This document shows, piece after piece, positions 1 through 6,512 of a stretch of DNA of 12,333 nt; position 1 is the stretch's first letter, and each line of letters opens with the position of its first letter. Source of the DNA: an uncultured Lachnospiraceae bacterium (GTDB lineage Bacteria; Bacillota; Clostridia; Lachnospirales; Lachnospiraceae); the NCBI GenBank assembly GCA_947068385.1, contig CAMTBF010000051.1, positions 1 to 12,333 of the forward strand. Direction: 5' to 3'. The translations under genes were made by a program, and so were the position numbers. Under the pieces are notes generated by a model. It was not told the DNA's origin. It was given only the letters and a program-made list of their open reading frames with translations, and did no database searches.

Positions 1-1
1 C

Positions 2-520
2 CTATTTCAAAAGGTTTACAGCACTTTTAATAAAATTAAAGATGTTTACTTTTTTGTCGTTTTCGCTTCCTTCTGCTTTTCATCCATGACACAGATGTCA
101 TTTAGCATGAAAGACCTGGCAAGCGAAATGATGGGGGCCATGATGCTGGCTATCGGAATCATACTGGCGTTTACCACAATGGCCCTGGCCGTAACGACCG
201 TCATACACGGAAACACGAAGACGATCGCCATGATGCGGGTCTTCGGCTATTCCCAAAAAGAATGCTGCAGGGCGGTTCTCGGCGGATACCGTCCGATGTC
301 CTATATCGGTTTTGCGATTGGAACGGTATACCAGTATGCATTGCTTCGGATCATGGTGGATATCGTATTCCGGGATATGGAGGGCATCCCTGCCTATCAG
401 TTCGATTTTCCTGTCATGTTCCTTTCGCTTGCCGTATTTATTGTGGTTTATGAAATCCTGATGTTTGCATGCTCCGAAAAAATCAAGATGGTTTCCGTGA
501 AAGAGATTATGTTGGAATGA
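2..520 (+). CDS. FtsX-type ABC transporter permease, C-terminal part (5' truncated)
   Basis: This is the C-terminal end of an FtsX/MacB-type membrane permease, which normally partners an ATPase in exporters or peptide-detoxification systems. From the ATG at 86 (144 residues) there are three hydrophobic segments, roughly residues 14-36, 70-90 and 110-130. Typical family features are a charged cytoplasmic loop after the first helix (HGNTKTIAMMRVFGYS) and a tail ending in SVKEIMLE. The frame stays open from base 86 back to base 2, so the gene is cut by the window edge. However, bases 1-80 are only about 29% GC, and the residues they encode are hydrophobic and aromatic just before the first expected helix, which is not typical of FtsX. 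A junction or decayed 5' part is therefore possible. The gene converges on the kinase, 34 bp away. The ATPase partner is not visible. Confidence 0.72.
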   Translation, partial: LFQKVYSTFNKIKDVYFFVVFASFCFSSMTQMSFSMKDLASEMMGAMMLAIGIILAFTTMALAVTTVIHGNTKTIAMMRVFGYSQKECCRAVLGGYRPMSYIGFAIGTVYQYALLRIMVDIVFRDMEGIPAYQFDFPVMFLSLAVFIVVYEILMFACSEKIKMVSVKEIMLE

Positions 521-554
521 GGAACGCCCCGAAATGGCTGCTGGGGATTAGGGC

Positions 555-1565
555 TCAGGGCAGCGCCTCCCTGGCAGGGAAGGTAAGGGTCATGACGGTG
601 CCCTGTCCCTCCGAGGACCGGGCCTCCAGGAGGATCTCCAGCGGGACGGCCAGCTTCCGGCACAGATACAGGCCCATGCCGGTGGAGCCGCCCCGGGAGC
701 GGCCATTGCTGCCCGTGAAGCCCCTGTCGAAGATGCGGGGCAGCTCCTGGGCTGGGATGCCAAGCCCGTTGTCACTGACTGTGAGCTGCACCTGGCGGCC
801 CAGGGATCTTGCGGCCAGGACAATCACAGGCTCCTGGCTGCGGTAGCGGACGGCGTTCTGCAGAAGCTGCCCCAGCAGGAAGCACGCCCATTTCCCGTCG
901 GTATACACGGTCTGCGCCAGGTCATGGGTCTCGATGCGCACGCCGCTCTGGATCAGCAGGGAGCGGTGCTGTTCAATGGCCTCCGTGACGATGGTCTCCA
1001 GCGAGGACTGCCGGATGAGGAAATCCTGCTCCGGGCTTTCCGCCCGGGCGTAGAACAGGGCCCGCTCCACATGGTTCTCTATTTGCGACAGCTCCAGAAT
1101 CAATTTTCGGCGCAAAGCGCCGTCAGCGCCCCGACAGATCAGCCGCGCCGCCGTGATGGGGGTCTTGATTTCATGCACCCAGCTTTCGATATATTCCCGG
1201 TATTCCCGCTGAGCCGCCCGGGCATCGGAGACGGCTTCGATTGCCCCTTTGCCCGCCCGGCGCATCAACTCAAAGAGCTCCCGCTCCCGGACGCTCTCCG
1301 GCCTGGGGAGACATTCCGCGAACATATGCTTCTGGTCCAGCCCCTCCAGGATGGCTTCCAGCTCCAGAAGCCGTCCCCTGGATTTCAGGAAGTCAGCGGC
1401 CTGCACCGCCAGAAAGAGAAAGGCCCAAACAAGCCCCAGAATCGCCAGGATGCCGGACTGCGTGCCCGTAAGGGAAAGAAAAAGGATGGAACCCGCCCCG
1501 GTCACAAGAAGCAAGACCAGCCGCCCGAACCTATCCCACAAAAATTCGCCCAATGTCATATTCAT
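555..1565 (-). CDS. Sensor histidine kinase, intramembrane-sensing (BceS-like) type
   Basis: Membrane histidine kinase that would phosphorylate the response regulator encoded just upstream. Numbering is from the ATG at 1565 (336 residues). Two helices (about 16-34 and 39-60) are separated by only a few residues, the architecture of kinases that sense through a partner transporter rather than an extracellular domain. The H-box WVHEIKTP puts the phospho-accepting His at 131. The N-box is QLLQNAVRYR (Asn237), G1 is SDNGLGIP (Asp265) and G2 is GSTGMGLYLCRKL. All catalytic boxes are intact. An ATG at 1616 would add 17 residues, but it lies inside a perfect hairpin and lacks a clear ribosome binding site. 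The ATG at 1565 (or 1559) follows a GGATGGGGG stretch. The 131-nt gap to the regulator is filled by a folded element. No transporter follows on this strand, so the usual adjacent ABC partner is absent. Confidence 0.9.
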   Translation of the reverse strand: MNMTLGEFLWDRFGRLVLLLVTGAGSILFLSLTGTQSGILAILGLVWAFLFLAVQAADFLKSRGRLLELEAILEGLDQKHMFAECLPRPESVRERELFELMRRAGKGAIEAVSDARAAQREYREYIESWVHEIKTPITAARLICRGADGALRRKLILELSQIENHVERALFYARAESPEQDFLIRQSSLETIVTEAIEQHRSLLIQSGVRIETHDLAQTVYTDGKWACFLLGQLLQNAVRYRSQEPVIVLAARSLGRQVQLTVSDNGLGIPAQELPRIFDRGFTGSNGRSRGGSTGMGLYLCRKLAVPLEILLEARSSEGQGTVMTLTFPAREALP

Positions 1566-1591
1566 ACCCCCATCCAATCCGGTGCAAACCT

Positions 1592-1715
1592 GGAAGAATG
1601 CCCGCACTTTGGGCATTCTTCCGTGTGAGATTGGCTCGTCAAGCGAACTTGTTCGCTCACGAGCCTAGAAGTTCTTAGGCCGTGTACTTTACGGCCTTAG
1701 AACTTCTTCTCACAC
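1592..1715 (-). other. Cloverleaf-like folded element between regulator and kinase genes
   Basis: Four helices are packed into 124 bp. An 8-bp closing helix pairs 1623-1630 (GTGTGAGA) with 1708-1715 (TCTCACAC). Inside it, arm A pairs 1667-1683 with 1691-1707: 9 bp, one T-T mismatch, then 7 bp, with a 7-nt loop. Arm B pairs 1633-1639 with 1659-1665 and 1642-1648 with 1651-1657. Linkers at the junction are 0, 1 and 2 nt. Abutting it, arm C pairs 1592-1603 with 1611-1622, a perfect 12-bp stem. On the minus strand the loops of A and C are AAAGTAC and AAAGTGC. The element begins in the last codons of the regulator, contains its stop codon, and ends about 27 bp before the kinase start. No T-tract follows any arm on either strand, so it is not an ordinary terminator. 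It may act in mRNA processing, stability or RR:HK ratio, or be a small palindromic mobile element. The fold is read by eye; the function is unknown. Confidence 0.75.
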
Positions 1716-2374
1716 TGGTAGCCTAATCCCCGCCGTGTCCTGATATAGTCCGGCAGCCCCAGCTCCCCCAGCTTCCCCCGTAGCCTGGTCATATTGACGC
1801 TCAGAGTATTATCGTCTATGTAAATCTGATTATCCCATAAAACGTCAATCAAATCCGCCCGGGAGACAATCTCCCCCGCATGCTGCATCAAATGGGCCAG
1901 GATTCGCAGCTCATTGCGGGTGAGCTCCACCGCCCTGCCGTTTGCGGAAGCGATTCCCTGGGAAAGGCTCACCGCCAGCCCCTTTTCCTCCAGCCTGTCC
2001 GGCTCCTGCCTGGGAAAAGCCCGGCGCAGCACGGTACCTATGCGGGCCAGCAGCAAGGGGATGTGGTAAGGCTTAGTGATGTAATCATCGCCGCCCAGGT
2101 TCAGGGCCTGCAGCTCGTCCATGGCCGAGCCCCTGCTGGTGAGGAAGATGATGGGCACATCGGAGCCCCTGCGGATTTCCATGCAAAGCAGGAAGCCGTC
2201 CTTCCCCGGCAGCCCCAGGTCGAGCAGCACCAGATGGGGCCCGAAATCCTTCAGCTGCCCGGCCACATCCGAAAAATCCGTCACCGCCAGCACCTGATAC
2301 CCCTCGTTCTCCAGCAGCAGCGTCAGCTCCTCCCGGGTGGCAGGGTCGTCTTCTATGATCATGATTTTATGCAT
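1697..2374 (-). CDS. OmpR/PhoB-family response regulator
   Basis: Cytoplasmic DNA-binding response regulator of 225 residues, full length for the family. The receiver domain spans about 1-115, with acidic residues Glu8, Asp9 and Asp10, the phospho-acceptor Asp52 (LVLLDLGLP), Thr79 (FLTSR) and Lys101 (ITKP). A winged-helix effector domain covers about 125-225, with the recognition segment around DDNTLSVNMTRLRGKL and the end RTRRGLGYQ typical of OmpR-type C-termini. The ATG at 2374 is preceded by AGGTAGGAT. The partner kinase lies 131 nt downstream on the same strand, and a good promoter lies about 100 bp upstream. The final codons and the stop codon are part of the folded element at 1592-1715. 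Targets cannot be read from the window; in BceRS-like systems they are usually ABC exporter genes. Confidence 0.95.
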   Translation of the reverse strand: MHKIMIIEDDPATREELTLLLENEGYQVLAVTDFSDVAGQLKDFGPHLVLLDLGLPGKDGFLLCMEIRRGSDVPIIFLTSRGSAMDELQALNLGGDDYITKPYHIPLLLARIGTVLRRAFPRQEPDRLEEKGLAVSLSQGIASANGRAVELTRNELRILAHLMQHAGEIVSRADLIDVLWDNQIYIDDNTLSVNMTRLRGKLGELGLPDYIRTRRGLGYQCEKKF

Positions 2375-2412
2375 ATCCTACCTTTCGCCTTTCTTTATGA
2401 GTCCATATCCTG

Positions 2413-2471
2413 TAGGCCGGGTGTCTTCCGGCCTATATGTTTTCATATGCTATGCTTGGCGAGTCCTCGCC
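2413..2471 (-). promoter_or_regulatory. Three hairpins in the response-regulator leader
   Basis: In transcript order on the minus strand: a hairpin with arms GGCGA and TCGCC (2458-2471) sits at or next to the predicted transcription start. A second has arms ATATG and CATAT with a 4-nt loop (2435-2448). The third is a perfect 8-bp stem of TAGGCCGG and CCGGCCTA with a 7-nt loop (2413-2435). The last overlaps the second by one base. No T-tract follows, so intrinsic termination is unlikely. They could stabilise the mRNA 5' end or influence translation, but this is inference. Confidence 0.5.
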
Positions 2472-2475
2472 TCTC

Positions 2476-2504
2476 ATTGTATCACTCGATTATTGGCACA
2501 TCAA
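2476..2504 (-). promoter_or_regulatory. Sigma-A-type promoter for the regulator-kinase operon
   Basis: On the minus strand a -35 TTGATG (2499-2504) is separated by 17 bp from a -10 TACAAT (2476-2481). This predicts a start near 2469 and a leader of roughly 95 nt before the regulator ATG at 2374. The match is good, but no operator for the regulator itself was recognised with confidence. Confidence 0.6.
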
Positions 2505-2550
2505 CAGAAATGTAACATGGTCTCCGGGAAATGGAAATTCTATATGCCGG

Positions 2551-2579
2551 TGGCAAAAGATTCCGTTATACTGTATAAT
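2551..2579 (+). promoter_or_regulatory. Likely promoter with overlapping palindrome for the peptidase gene
   Basis: A perfect -10 TATAAT (2574-2579) lies 17 bp after a poor -35 TGGCAA (2551-2556). A 13-bp palindrome, TTATAC-T-GTATAA (2566-2578), overlaps the -10 and could be a repressor operator that lets an activator or repressor compensate for the weak -35. It would give a leader of about 130 nt. The spacer between 2375 and 2720 otherwise holds only the divergent regulator promoter and its hairpins. Confidence 0.45.
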
Positions 2580-2720
2580 GGAATTCAGCACAAGGAGGGC
2601 AGGCCAACGAAATGCATCGAACAAAATAAAAATCAGGCAGAAGAAAAGATGCATGCGGCGGGTGCCGGAAAACGGGCAGCTCAGGCGCACGGATGGATTG
2701 GCCGGAACAGGAGGATGAAT

Positions 2721-3281
2721 ATGAGGGTGCTTTTGACATCGGCAGGTTTGGAGACCAATGAAATAAAAGACTGCTTCATGGACATGGCGGGCAAAGAGAT
2801 GTCCCTGGTGAAAGCGTTGTTTATACCCACGGCGGCAATAGATGCGGGAGCCATAGGAGTGTTGCCGAAATGCATGAATGATTTGCTGAAATGCGGCATT
2901 CCAGAGGAAAATATCAGGGTATTCGACCTGCATACGGGAATGGAGGCCGCTAAGCTGCAGCAGTATGACGTGGTATATTTATGCGGAGGCAATACACAAT
3001 ATCTGCTGAAAAGGATCAATGATACGAAATTCAACCAGTCCTTGATGGAGTATATCGACAAAGGCGGGCTGGTGATAGGGGTAAGCGCCGGGAGCCTGAT
3101 TTTCTCCAATAATCTGCCTGATAATCTGGGCCTGATAGATACGAAGCTGGACGTCCATTGCGCGGCAGGGGAAAAAAGAGGGAAGGTGGCTTATCCATTG
3201 AAAGGCAATTTGAGGCTTACGAATACCTGCGCGCTTGTGATACGAAACCTTCCGGACGGAATGGAAATCATCGGAGAATAG
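2721..3281 (+). CDS. Peptidase E-like serine hydrolase (family S51)
   Basis: Cytoplasmic protein of 186 residues resembling family S51, whose founder peptidase E cleaves Asp-Xaa dipeptides; many family members have unproven substrates. Visible are the strand-turn YLCGGNTQYLL (residues 86-96), which matches the GGN motif of the fold, and the nucleophile elbow GVSAGS with Ser122. Asp140 and His146 (in LDVHC) are candidate remaining catalytic residues. Length is slightly short for the family. I chose the ATG at 2721 because AGGAGG (2709-2714) stands 6 nt upstream. The ATG at 2715 directly touches that site. Starts further upstream (for example 2649) add an Ala/Arg-rich stretch with no ribosome binding site. 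The acetyltransferase gene follows after 50 nt without an obvious terminator, so the two may share a transcript. Confidence 0.85.
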   Translation: MRVLLTSAGLETNEIKDCFMDMAGKEMSLVKALFIPTAAIDAGAIGVLPKCMNDLLKCGIPEENIRVFDLHTGMEAAKLQQYDVVYLCGGNTQYLLKRINDTKFNQSLMEYIDKGGLVIGVSAGSLIFSNNLPDNLGLIDTKLDVHCAAGEKRGKVAYPLKGNLRLTNTCALVIRNLPDGMEIIGE

Positions 3282-3331
3282 TGCTATGCTGTATGTAAAT
3301 AAGTGCAAATAAGAGACCAAGGAGGAAAATT

Positions 3332-4624
3332 ATGTTCGCAAGAAAACTAAAGCCAGACGAATACTGGCGGGCCGGCCTCAACATGGCGGTGGCCTTTGAG
3401 AGCCCCTTCGAATACGAAAAGGAGCTGGAAAAATCCAAGACCGCCAAGGAGGAGCCCTCAGAGGACTACTATGGCGCATTCACAAATGAGGGCGAGCCGC
3501 CGGTGGCCTCTGTCATCATGAACAAGAAGCAGGTGAAATTCGACGGCCATATAGTCAAAATGGGCGGCGTAGGCGGCGTGGCCACCCTGCCTGCCCACCG
3601 CCGGGGCGGAGCAGTCCGGGCCTGCATGGAGGAGTCCCTGCGGAATCTGTATCAAGAGGGCTACGCCCTGTCCCATCTGTACCCCTTCAGCACCGCCTAC
3701 TACAGGCAATATGGCTTTGCCCCCGCCGGAAAGACCCTGCGCTGGCGGGTGAAGATCCAGGATTTGAAACGCCTACCGGGTGTAGGCGGCACTGTGCGGC
3801 AGCTGTTGCCCGGCGACGACTTTGCCCCATTGTCGAAGCTCTACGATAAGGTCTACGGCGACATCAACTTTTCCTGCCTGCGGGAGGCCTATGACAAGGA
3901 TTTGGAGGGGGACAAGCCGCTGAGCCAAAAGCGCTGGGTCTTCCTCTGGTCGGACGACCATGGTGTCCCCGGCGGGTTCCTGGTGGGCAGCAGGGTGAAG
4001 GACACGCTCCACTGCGTCACCGAATTTTCCGGCAGGGACGGCCTCATCTTCACGGATGCAAAAGCCCTTATAGGGCTGCTGAACTTCGTCCACACGGCGT
4101 TCATCGCCAATTTCGAGGACATCGAGTTCGGGCTGCCCGACCATATCGACCTGTCCGGCCTGCTCCCGGAGCTCAGCGGCATGGACTGCAAGCCTGTCCT
4201 GAACGGCATGGCCCGGGCCGTCAACGCGGAGATGCTTCTGAGGCTCTGCCGCTGTAGGGGAGAGGGGAGGCTGACGCTGGGGATCACGGACAGGATCATC
4301 CCGGAGAACAACGCCACCTTCCTGCTGGACTTCGCCCCAGGCCGGGAGAACCGGGTGGAGCGGACGAACGGCCCCGCGGACATTGAGCTGGACGTGGGGA
4401 ACCTGGCGGTGCTGCTGGGGGGCTGCCGGAGCGCGGACAGCATCGCCATGACACCGGACATCAGGGTGAACTTTCCCCAAATGAATTCCACCCACGCGGA
4501 TTCCTGGGCGAACTTCCCCCAAATGAATTTCTCCCAGACGGAACCTGCCCAATGGGACGCATCCGGCGTAGACCTCTCCCAGGTATTCTATCGCAAGCCC
4601 TGCCACATACTGGATCTCTTCTGA
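3332..4624 (+). CDS. Eis-like GNAT family N-acetyltransferase
   Basis: Acetyl-CoA-dependent N-acetyltransferase of 430 residues, close in size and layout to the Eis family (two GNAT folds plus a sterol-carrier-like C-terminal domain). Some Eis enzymes acetylate aminoglycosides or other amines at several positions. The cofactor-binding region is GGVGGVATLPAHRRGG (78-93). LYPFSTAYYRQYGF (116-129) matches the family segment that holds the general-acid tyrosine; Tyr124 aligns with Tyr126 of mycobacterial Eis as I recall it. The protein ends in Phe, as Eis does, where the terminal carboxylate takes part in catalysis. AGGAGG lies 7 nt before the ATG. The C-terminal domain carries a repeated NFPQMN motif from a 42-bp duplication. 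The substrate cannot be told from the sequence. An AraC-type regulator gene follows in the same direction. Confidence 0.88.
   Translation: MFARKLKPDEYWRAGLNMAVAFESPFEYEKELEKSKTAKEEPSEDYYGAFTNEGEPPVASVIMNKKQVKFDGHIVKMGGVGGVATLPAHRRGGAVRACMEESLRNLYQEGYALSHLYPFSTAYYRQYGFAPAGKTLRWRVKIQDLKRLPGVGGTVRQLLPGDDFAPLSKLYDKVYGDINFSCLREAYDKDLEGDKPLSQKRWVFLWSDDHGVPGGFLVGSRVKDTLHCVTEFSGRDGLIFTDAKALIGLLNFVHTAFIANFEDIEFGLPDHIDLSGLLPELSGMDCKPVLNGMARAVNAEMLLRLCRCRGEGRLTLGITDRIIPENNATFLLDFAPGRENRVERTNGPADIELDVGNLAVLLGGCRSADSIAMTPDIRVNFPQMNSTHADSWANFPQMNFSQTEPAQWDASGVDLSQVFYRKPCHILDLF
4468..4551 (+). repeat. 42-bp in-frame tandem duplication in the acetyltransferase gene
   Basis: Two adjacent 42-bp units start at 4468 and 4510. 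Their first 21 bases are nearly identical (2 differences), and the remaining halves are diverged. Both encode NFPQMN followed by Ser or Phe, spaced 14 residues apart, near the end of the protein. The shape suggests an old in-frame duplication in a surface segment of the C-terminal domain. Confidence 0.7.
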
Positions 4625-4708
4625 GGAAGATTCATAGCACTTTTCGTCAAGAAAAACGGCATCAGGCGTTGTATCCTATCATTGTAGCAAATAGGAAGGT
4701 GGAAGCAA

Positions 4709-4764
4709 CGGTTCCTGCAAGCAGCCATAGCGGTCGAAGCCGCGGGCGGCAACCGCAGGAGCCG
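4709..4764 (+). promoter_or_regulatory. Hairpin that could hide the AraC-type gene's ribosome binding site
   Basis: Bases 4709-4718 (CGGTTCCTGC) can pair with 4755-4764 (GCAGGAGCCG) in the RNA as a 10-bp stem with one G-U pair. The 3' arm contains the AGGAG (4757-4761) that serves the ATG at 4770 with an 8-nt gap. A small inner stem, GCGG (4730-4733) with CCGC (4740-4743), sits in the loop. Such pairing could limit translation. Upstream, TCCTAT (4674-4679) and ATAGGA (4691-4696) form a further inverted repeat that could be an operator. No clear promoter was found in this gap. Confidence 0.4.
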
Positions 4765-4769
4765 GAGCT

Positions 4770-6320
4770 ATGACCGATGACGCAAAGCGGCAGAAAGGCA
4801 AGGACATGCATGACAGGACACCCATATTCCGTTCTCTGAACATGATCGAGGAAAGAATCCAGGAGAAGCTCACCGTGGAGGCCCTGGCCCAGGGAGTCCA
4901 CTTCTCCAAATACCACTACCAGCGCATGTTCCGGGAGGCAGTGGGGGACAGCGTCATGGGGTACGTGACCAGGAGGAAGCTGGCTCTCGCGGCCGGGGAG
5001 CTGGCGGAGACGGACAGCACTGTGCTGGAGATCGCATTGAGATACGGTTACGATTCCCATGAGGGCTTCACCCGCAGCTTCAAGTCCTGCATGGGGGTGA
5101 CGCCCGCGGAATACCGGAAGTACCGCCTGCCTGCGAGGCCGCGCAGAATGGAAAAGGAGAGAAGCGCTATGATGTATTCAAAGACAACGGACGAAATCAT
5201 CCGGGAGCTGAACGGGCTCATCGTGGAGGCCAGGGAGACGGCCGACTACACGAGAAAGAACATGGGGGCAGGGGCTGAGGCCCTGTTCTACGAGGAGTTC
5301 TGGGACTTCACCGCAGGCAGGGCACAGGAGCTGGCAGATGGGCTTTCGAAGACCCTGGAGCAGGTCACTGCCCTGGGCCAGCGCCCGGACGGCATATGGG
5401 CCCGGTTCCGGATCGTCAAGGCCATGGAGGACGCGGCCTTTGCCGCCAGCGTCACCGCCTTTCAGACAGGGCTGATGATCGCCCGGGCCAGGGAGGAGCA
5501 GCGACAGATCTATCAGCATATATGCTTAAAATACAGCCGGTTGGCGGAGCATGCCAGGCTGAAGGCGGGTAAGGTGGCGGATTTCCTGCAGGAGCTGGCG
5601 GGGCTGGTTCTCCAGGATATGCGCCGGAACGGGGCGCAGCGGATCCAGGCCGCGGCGGAGGCCGGACGTACCGCCGCGGGGAAGCTGTCGGATCCCGGGC
5701 TGCCTTACGGCTATATCGCCGACGGAATCATGGAGATTGCGGAGCGCCTTTCGGGGATGCCCCTGGAGGAGGTGACGGTGACGGCGCTGGAGGATTTCCG
5801 GTTCCGGCTGGACGCCATCGCCTTTGCCGCCCAGATGGACGTGCTGCGGCAGCCCTCCCACAAGCCCCTGTTTGACGGAATACAGGAATTCCAGAACCGG
5901 CTGGACGATTGCGTGGAGTTCCTGCAGGGCCTGTCCTGGGAGGTGGAATGGAAGCCGGAAGGGGAGCCTGAGGGGACGCAGGGAGGCGCACTGGAAAGGG
6001 GCCTGGTGAAAATGTACGGCGACCTGGCCATGCAGGAGGGCCTGCTGCTGTTCTGGCTGAAAGGAGAGATCCAGAAGCTGGGGACGCTTCTGGAGGAGCC
6101 CCAGAGGGCAGCGCTGGAAGGCGTCTGCCACAGCATGGCCAAGGCGGTGGAGCTGTGCGGTGATGCCACCGGGGAGACCGGTACGGGAGAGATTCTCCGG
6201 CTCCTGCAGGCGGCGTATGAGGAGCTGGCTGCCCAGGCCGGGGAGCTTGGCGAATACGGCGGCGCGCTGGCCTATATCGCGGAGGAGGTGAAGGGGCCGC
6301 TTAAACATCTGGCGGATTGA
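4770..6320 (+). CDS. AraC-family regulator with long helical C-terminal domain
   Basis: Transcription regulator of 516 residues. The N-terminus is a complete AraC/XylS DNA-binding module with two helix-turn-helix units: one at about 35-56 (LTVEALAQGVHFSKYHYQR) and one at about 84-105, followed by the signature GFTRSFKSCMGVTPAEYRKYR (99-119). Placing the DNA-binding module first is like SoxS/Rob-type proteins, but residues 135-516 do not look like the usual GyrI-like effector domain. They are rich in Ala, Glu, Leu and Arg, appear almost wholly helical, and match no family I recognise. An internal AAGGAG stands 9 nt before an in-frame ATG at 5169 (residue 134), exactly at the domain border, so the second half may also be made alone. 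The start at 4770 has AGGAG 8 nt upstream. Its position after the acetyltransferase suggests, but does not prove, that it controls that gene. Confidence 0.85.
   Translation: MTDDAKRQKGKDMHDRTPIFRSLNMIEERIQEKLTVEALAQGVHFSKYHYQRMFREAVGDSVMGYVTRRKLALAAGELAETDSTVLEIALRYGYDSHEGFTRSFKSCMGVTPAEYRKYRLPARPRRMEKERSAMMYSKTTDEIIRELNGLIVEARETADYTRKNMGAGAEALFYEEFWDFTAGRAQELADGLSKTLEQVTALGQRPDGIWARFRIVKAMEDAAFAASVTAFQTGLMIARAREEQRQIYQHICLKYSRLAEHARLKAGKVADFLQELAGLVLQDMRRNGAQRIQAAAEAGRTAAGKLSDPGLPYGYIADGIMEIAERLSGMPLEEVTVTALEDFRFRLDAIAFAAQMDVLRQPSHKPLFDGIQEFQNRLDDCVEFLQGLSWEVEWKPEGEPEGTQGGALERGLVKMYGDLAMQEGLLLFWLKGEIQKLGTLLEEPQRAALEGVCHSMAKAVELCGDATGETGTGEILRLLQAAYEELAAQAGELGEYGGALAYIAEEVKGPLKHLAD
5154..5171 (+). 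promoter_or_regulatory. Internal ribosome binding site and start at the domain border
   Basis: AAGGAG (5154-5159) is followed after 9 nt by an in-frame ATG-ATG (5169-5174) inside the AraC-type gene. It is placed where the DNA-binding module ends (residue 119) and the helical domain begins (135). Initiation here would give a separate protein of about 383 residues. This is either functional internal initiation or the scar of a fusion between two formerly separate genes. Confidence 0.45.
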
Positions 6321-6455
6321 CCGGAAGAAGGATACGTCAGGAACCAGGAATATGAAAGCGGAAAATAGAAATGGCTGATGATTTTGACGTGACTTCAGAG
6401 CGTTTTCACGAGTAGATGTAATAAGAAAATACGACATAGAGTTGCTTTGGTGAAG

Positions 6456-6494
6456 CGGATATCCTGCGTGAAAGCGCGGGATATCCGTTCTTTC
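6456..6494 (+). terminator. Terminator-like hairpin after the AraC-type gene
   Basis: A 13-bp stem with one G-T pair forms between 6456-6468 and 6475-6487 (outer arms CGGATATCC and GGATATCCG) around a 6-nt loop. It is followed on the plus strand by a short pyrimidine run (TTCTTTC). It lies 135 bp past the AraC-type stop and 25 bp from the end of the opposing SGNH gene. It most likely ends the plus-strand block. No T-run follows on the minus strand, so two-way action is uncertain. Bases 6321-6455 hold no gene I can see. Confidence 0.6.
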
Positions 6495-6512
6495 GTCAAG
6501 GCTTTTGCATGG

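Noticed and set aside
535..566. GCTGC/GCAGC inverted repeat between permease and kinase ends as terminator
   Set aside because: Arms of 5 bp with a long loop and no T-run on either strand.
1566..1616. Upstream start of the kinase at 1616
   Set aside because: The extra 17 residues are encoded partly inside a perfect 12-bp hairpin, there is no good ribosome binding site, and a GGATGGGGG stretch favours 1565 or 1559.
2337..2720. N-terminal extension of the peptidase E-like gene
   Set aside because: The frame is open but crosses the regulator promoter and leader, has no ribosome binding site, and the encoded residues do not look like S51 proteins. AGGAGG supports 2721.
5526..6437. 303-codon open frame on the minus strand under the AraC-type gene
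   Set aside because: Its composition is that of an antisense shadow, it has no ribosome binding site and no recognisable motif. The same holds for the long antisense frames at 924-1628, 1880-2515, 3773-4606, 9531-10169 and 11239-11745.
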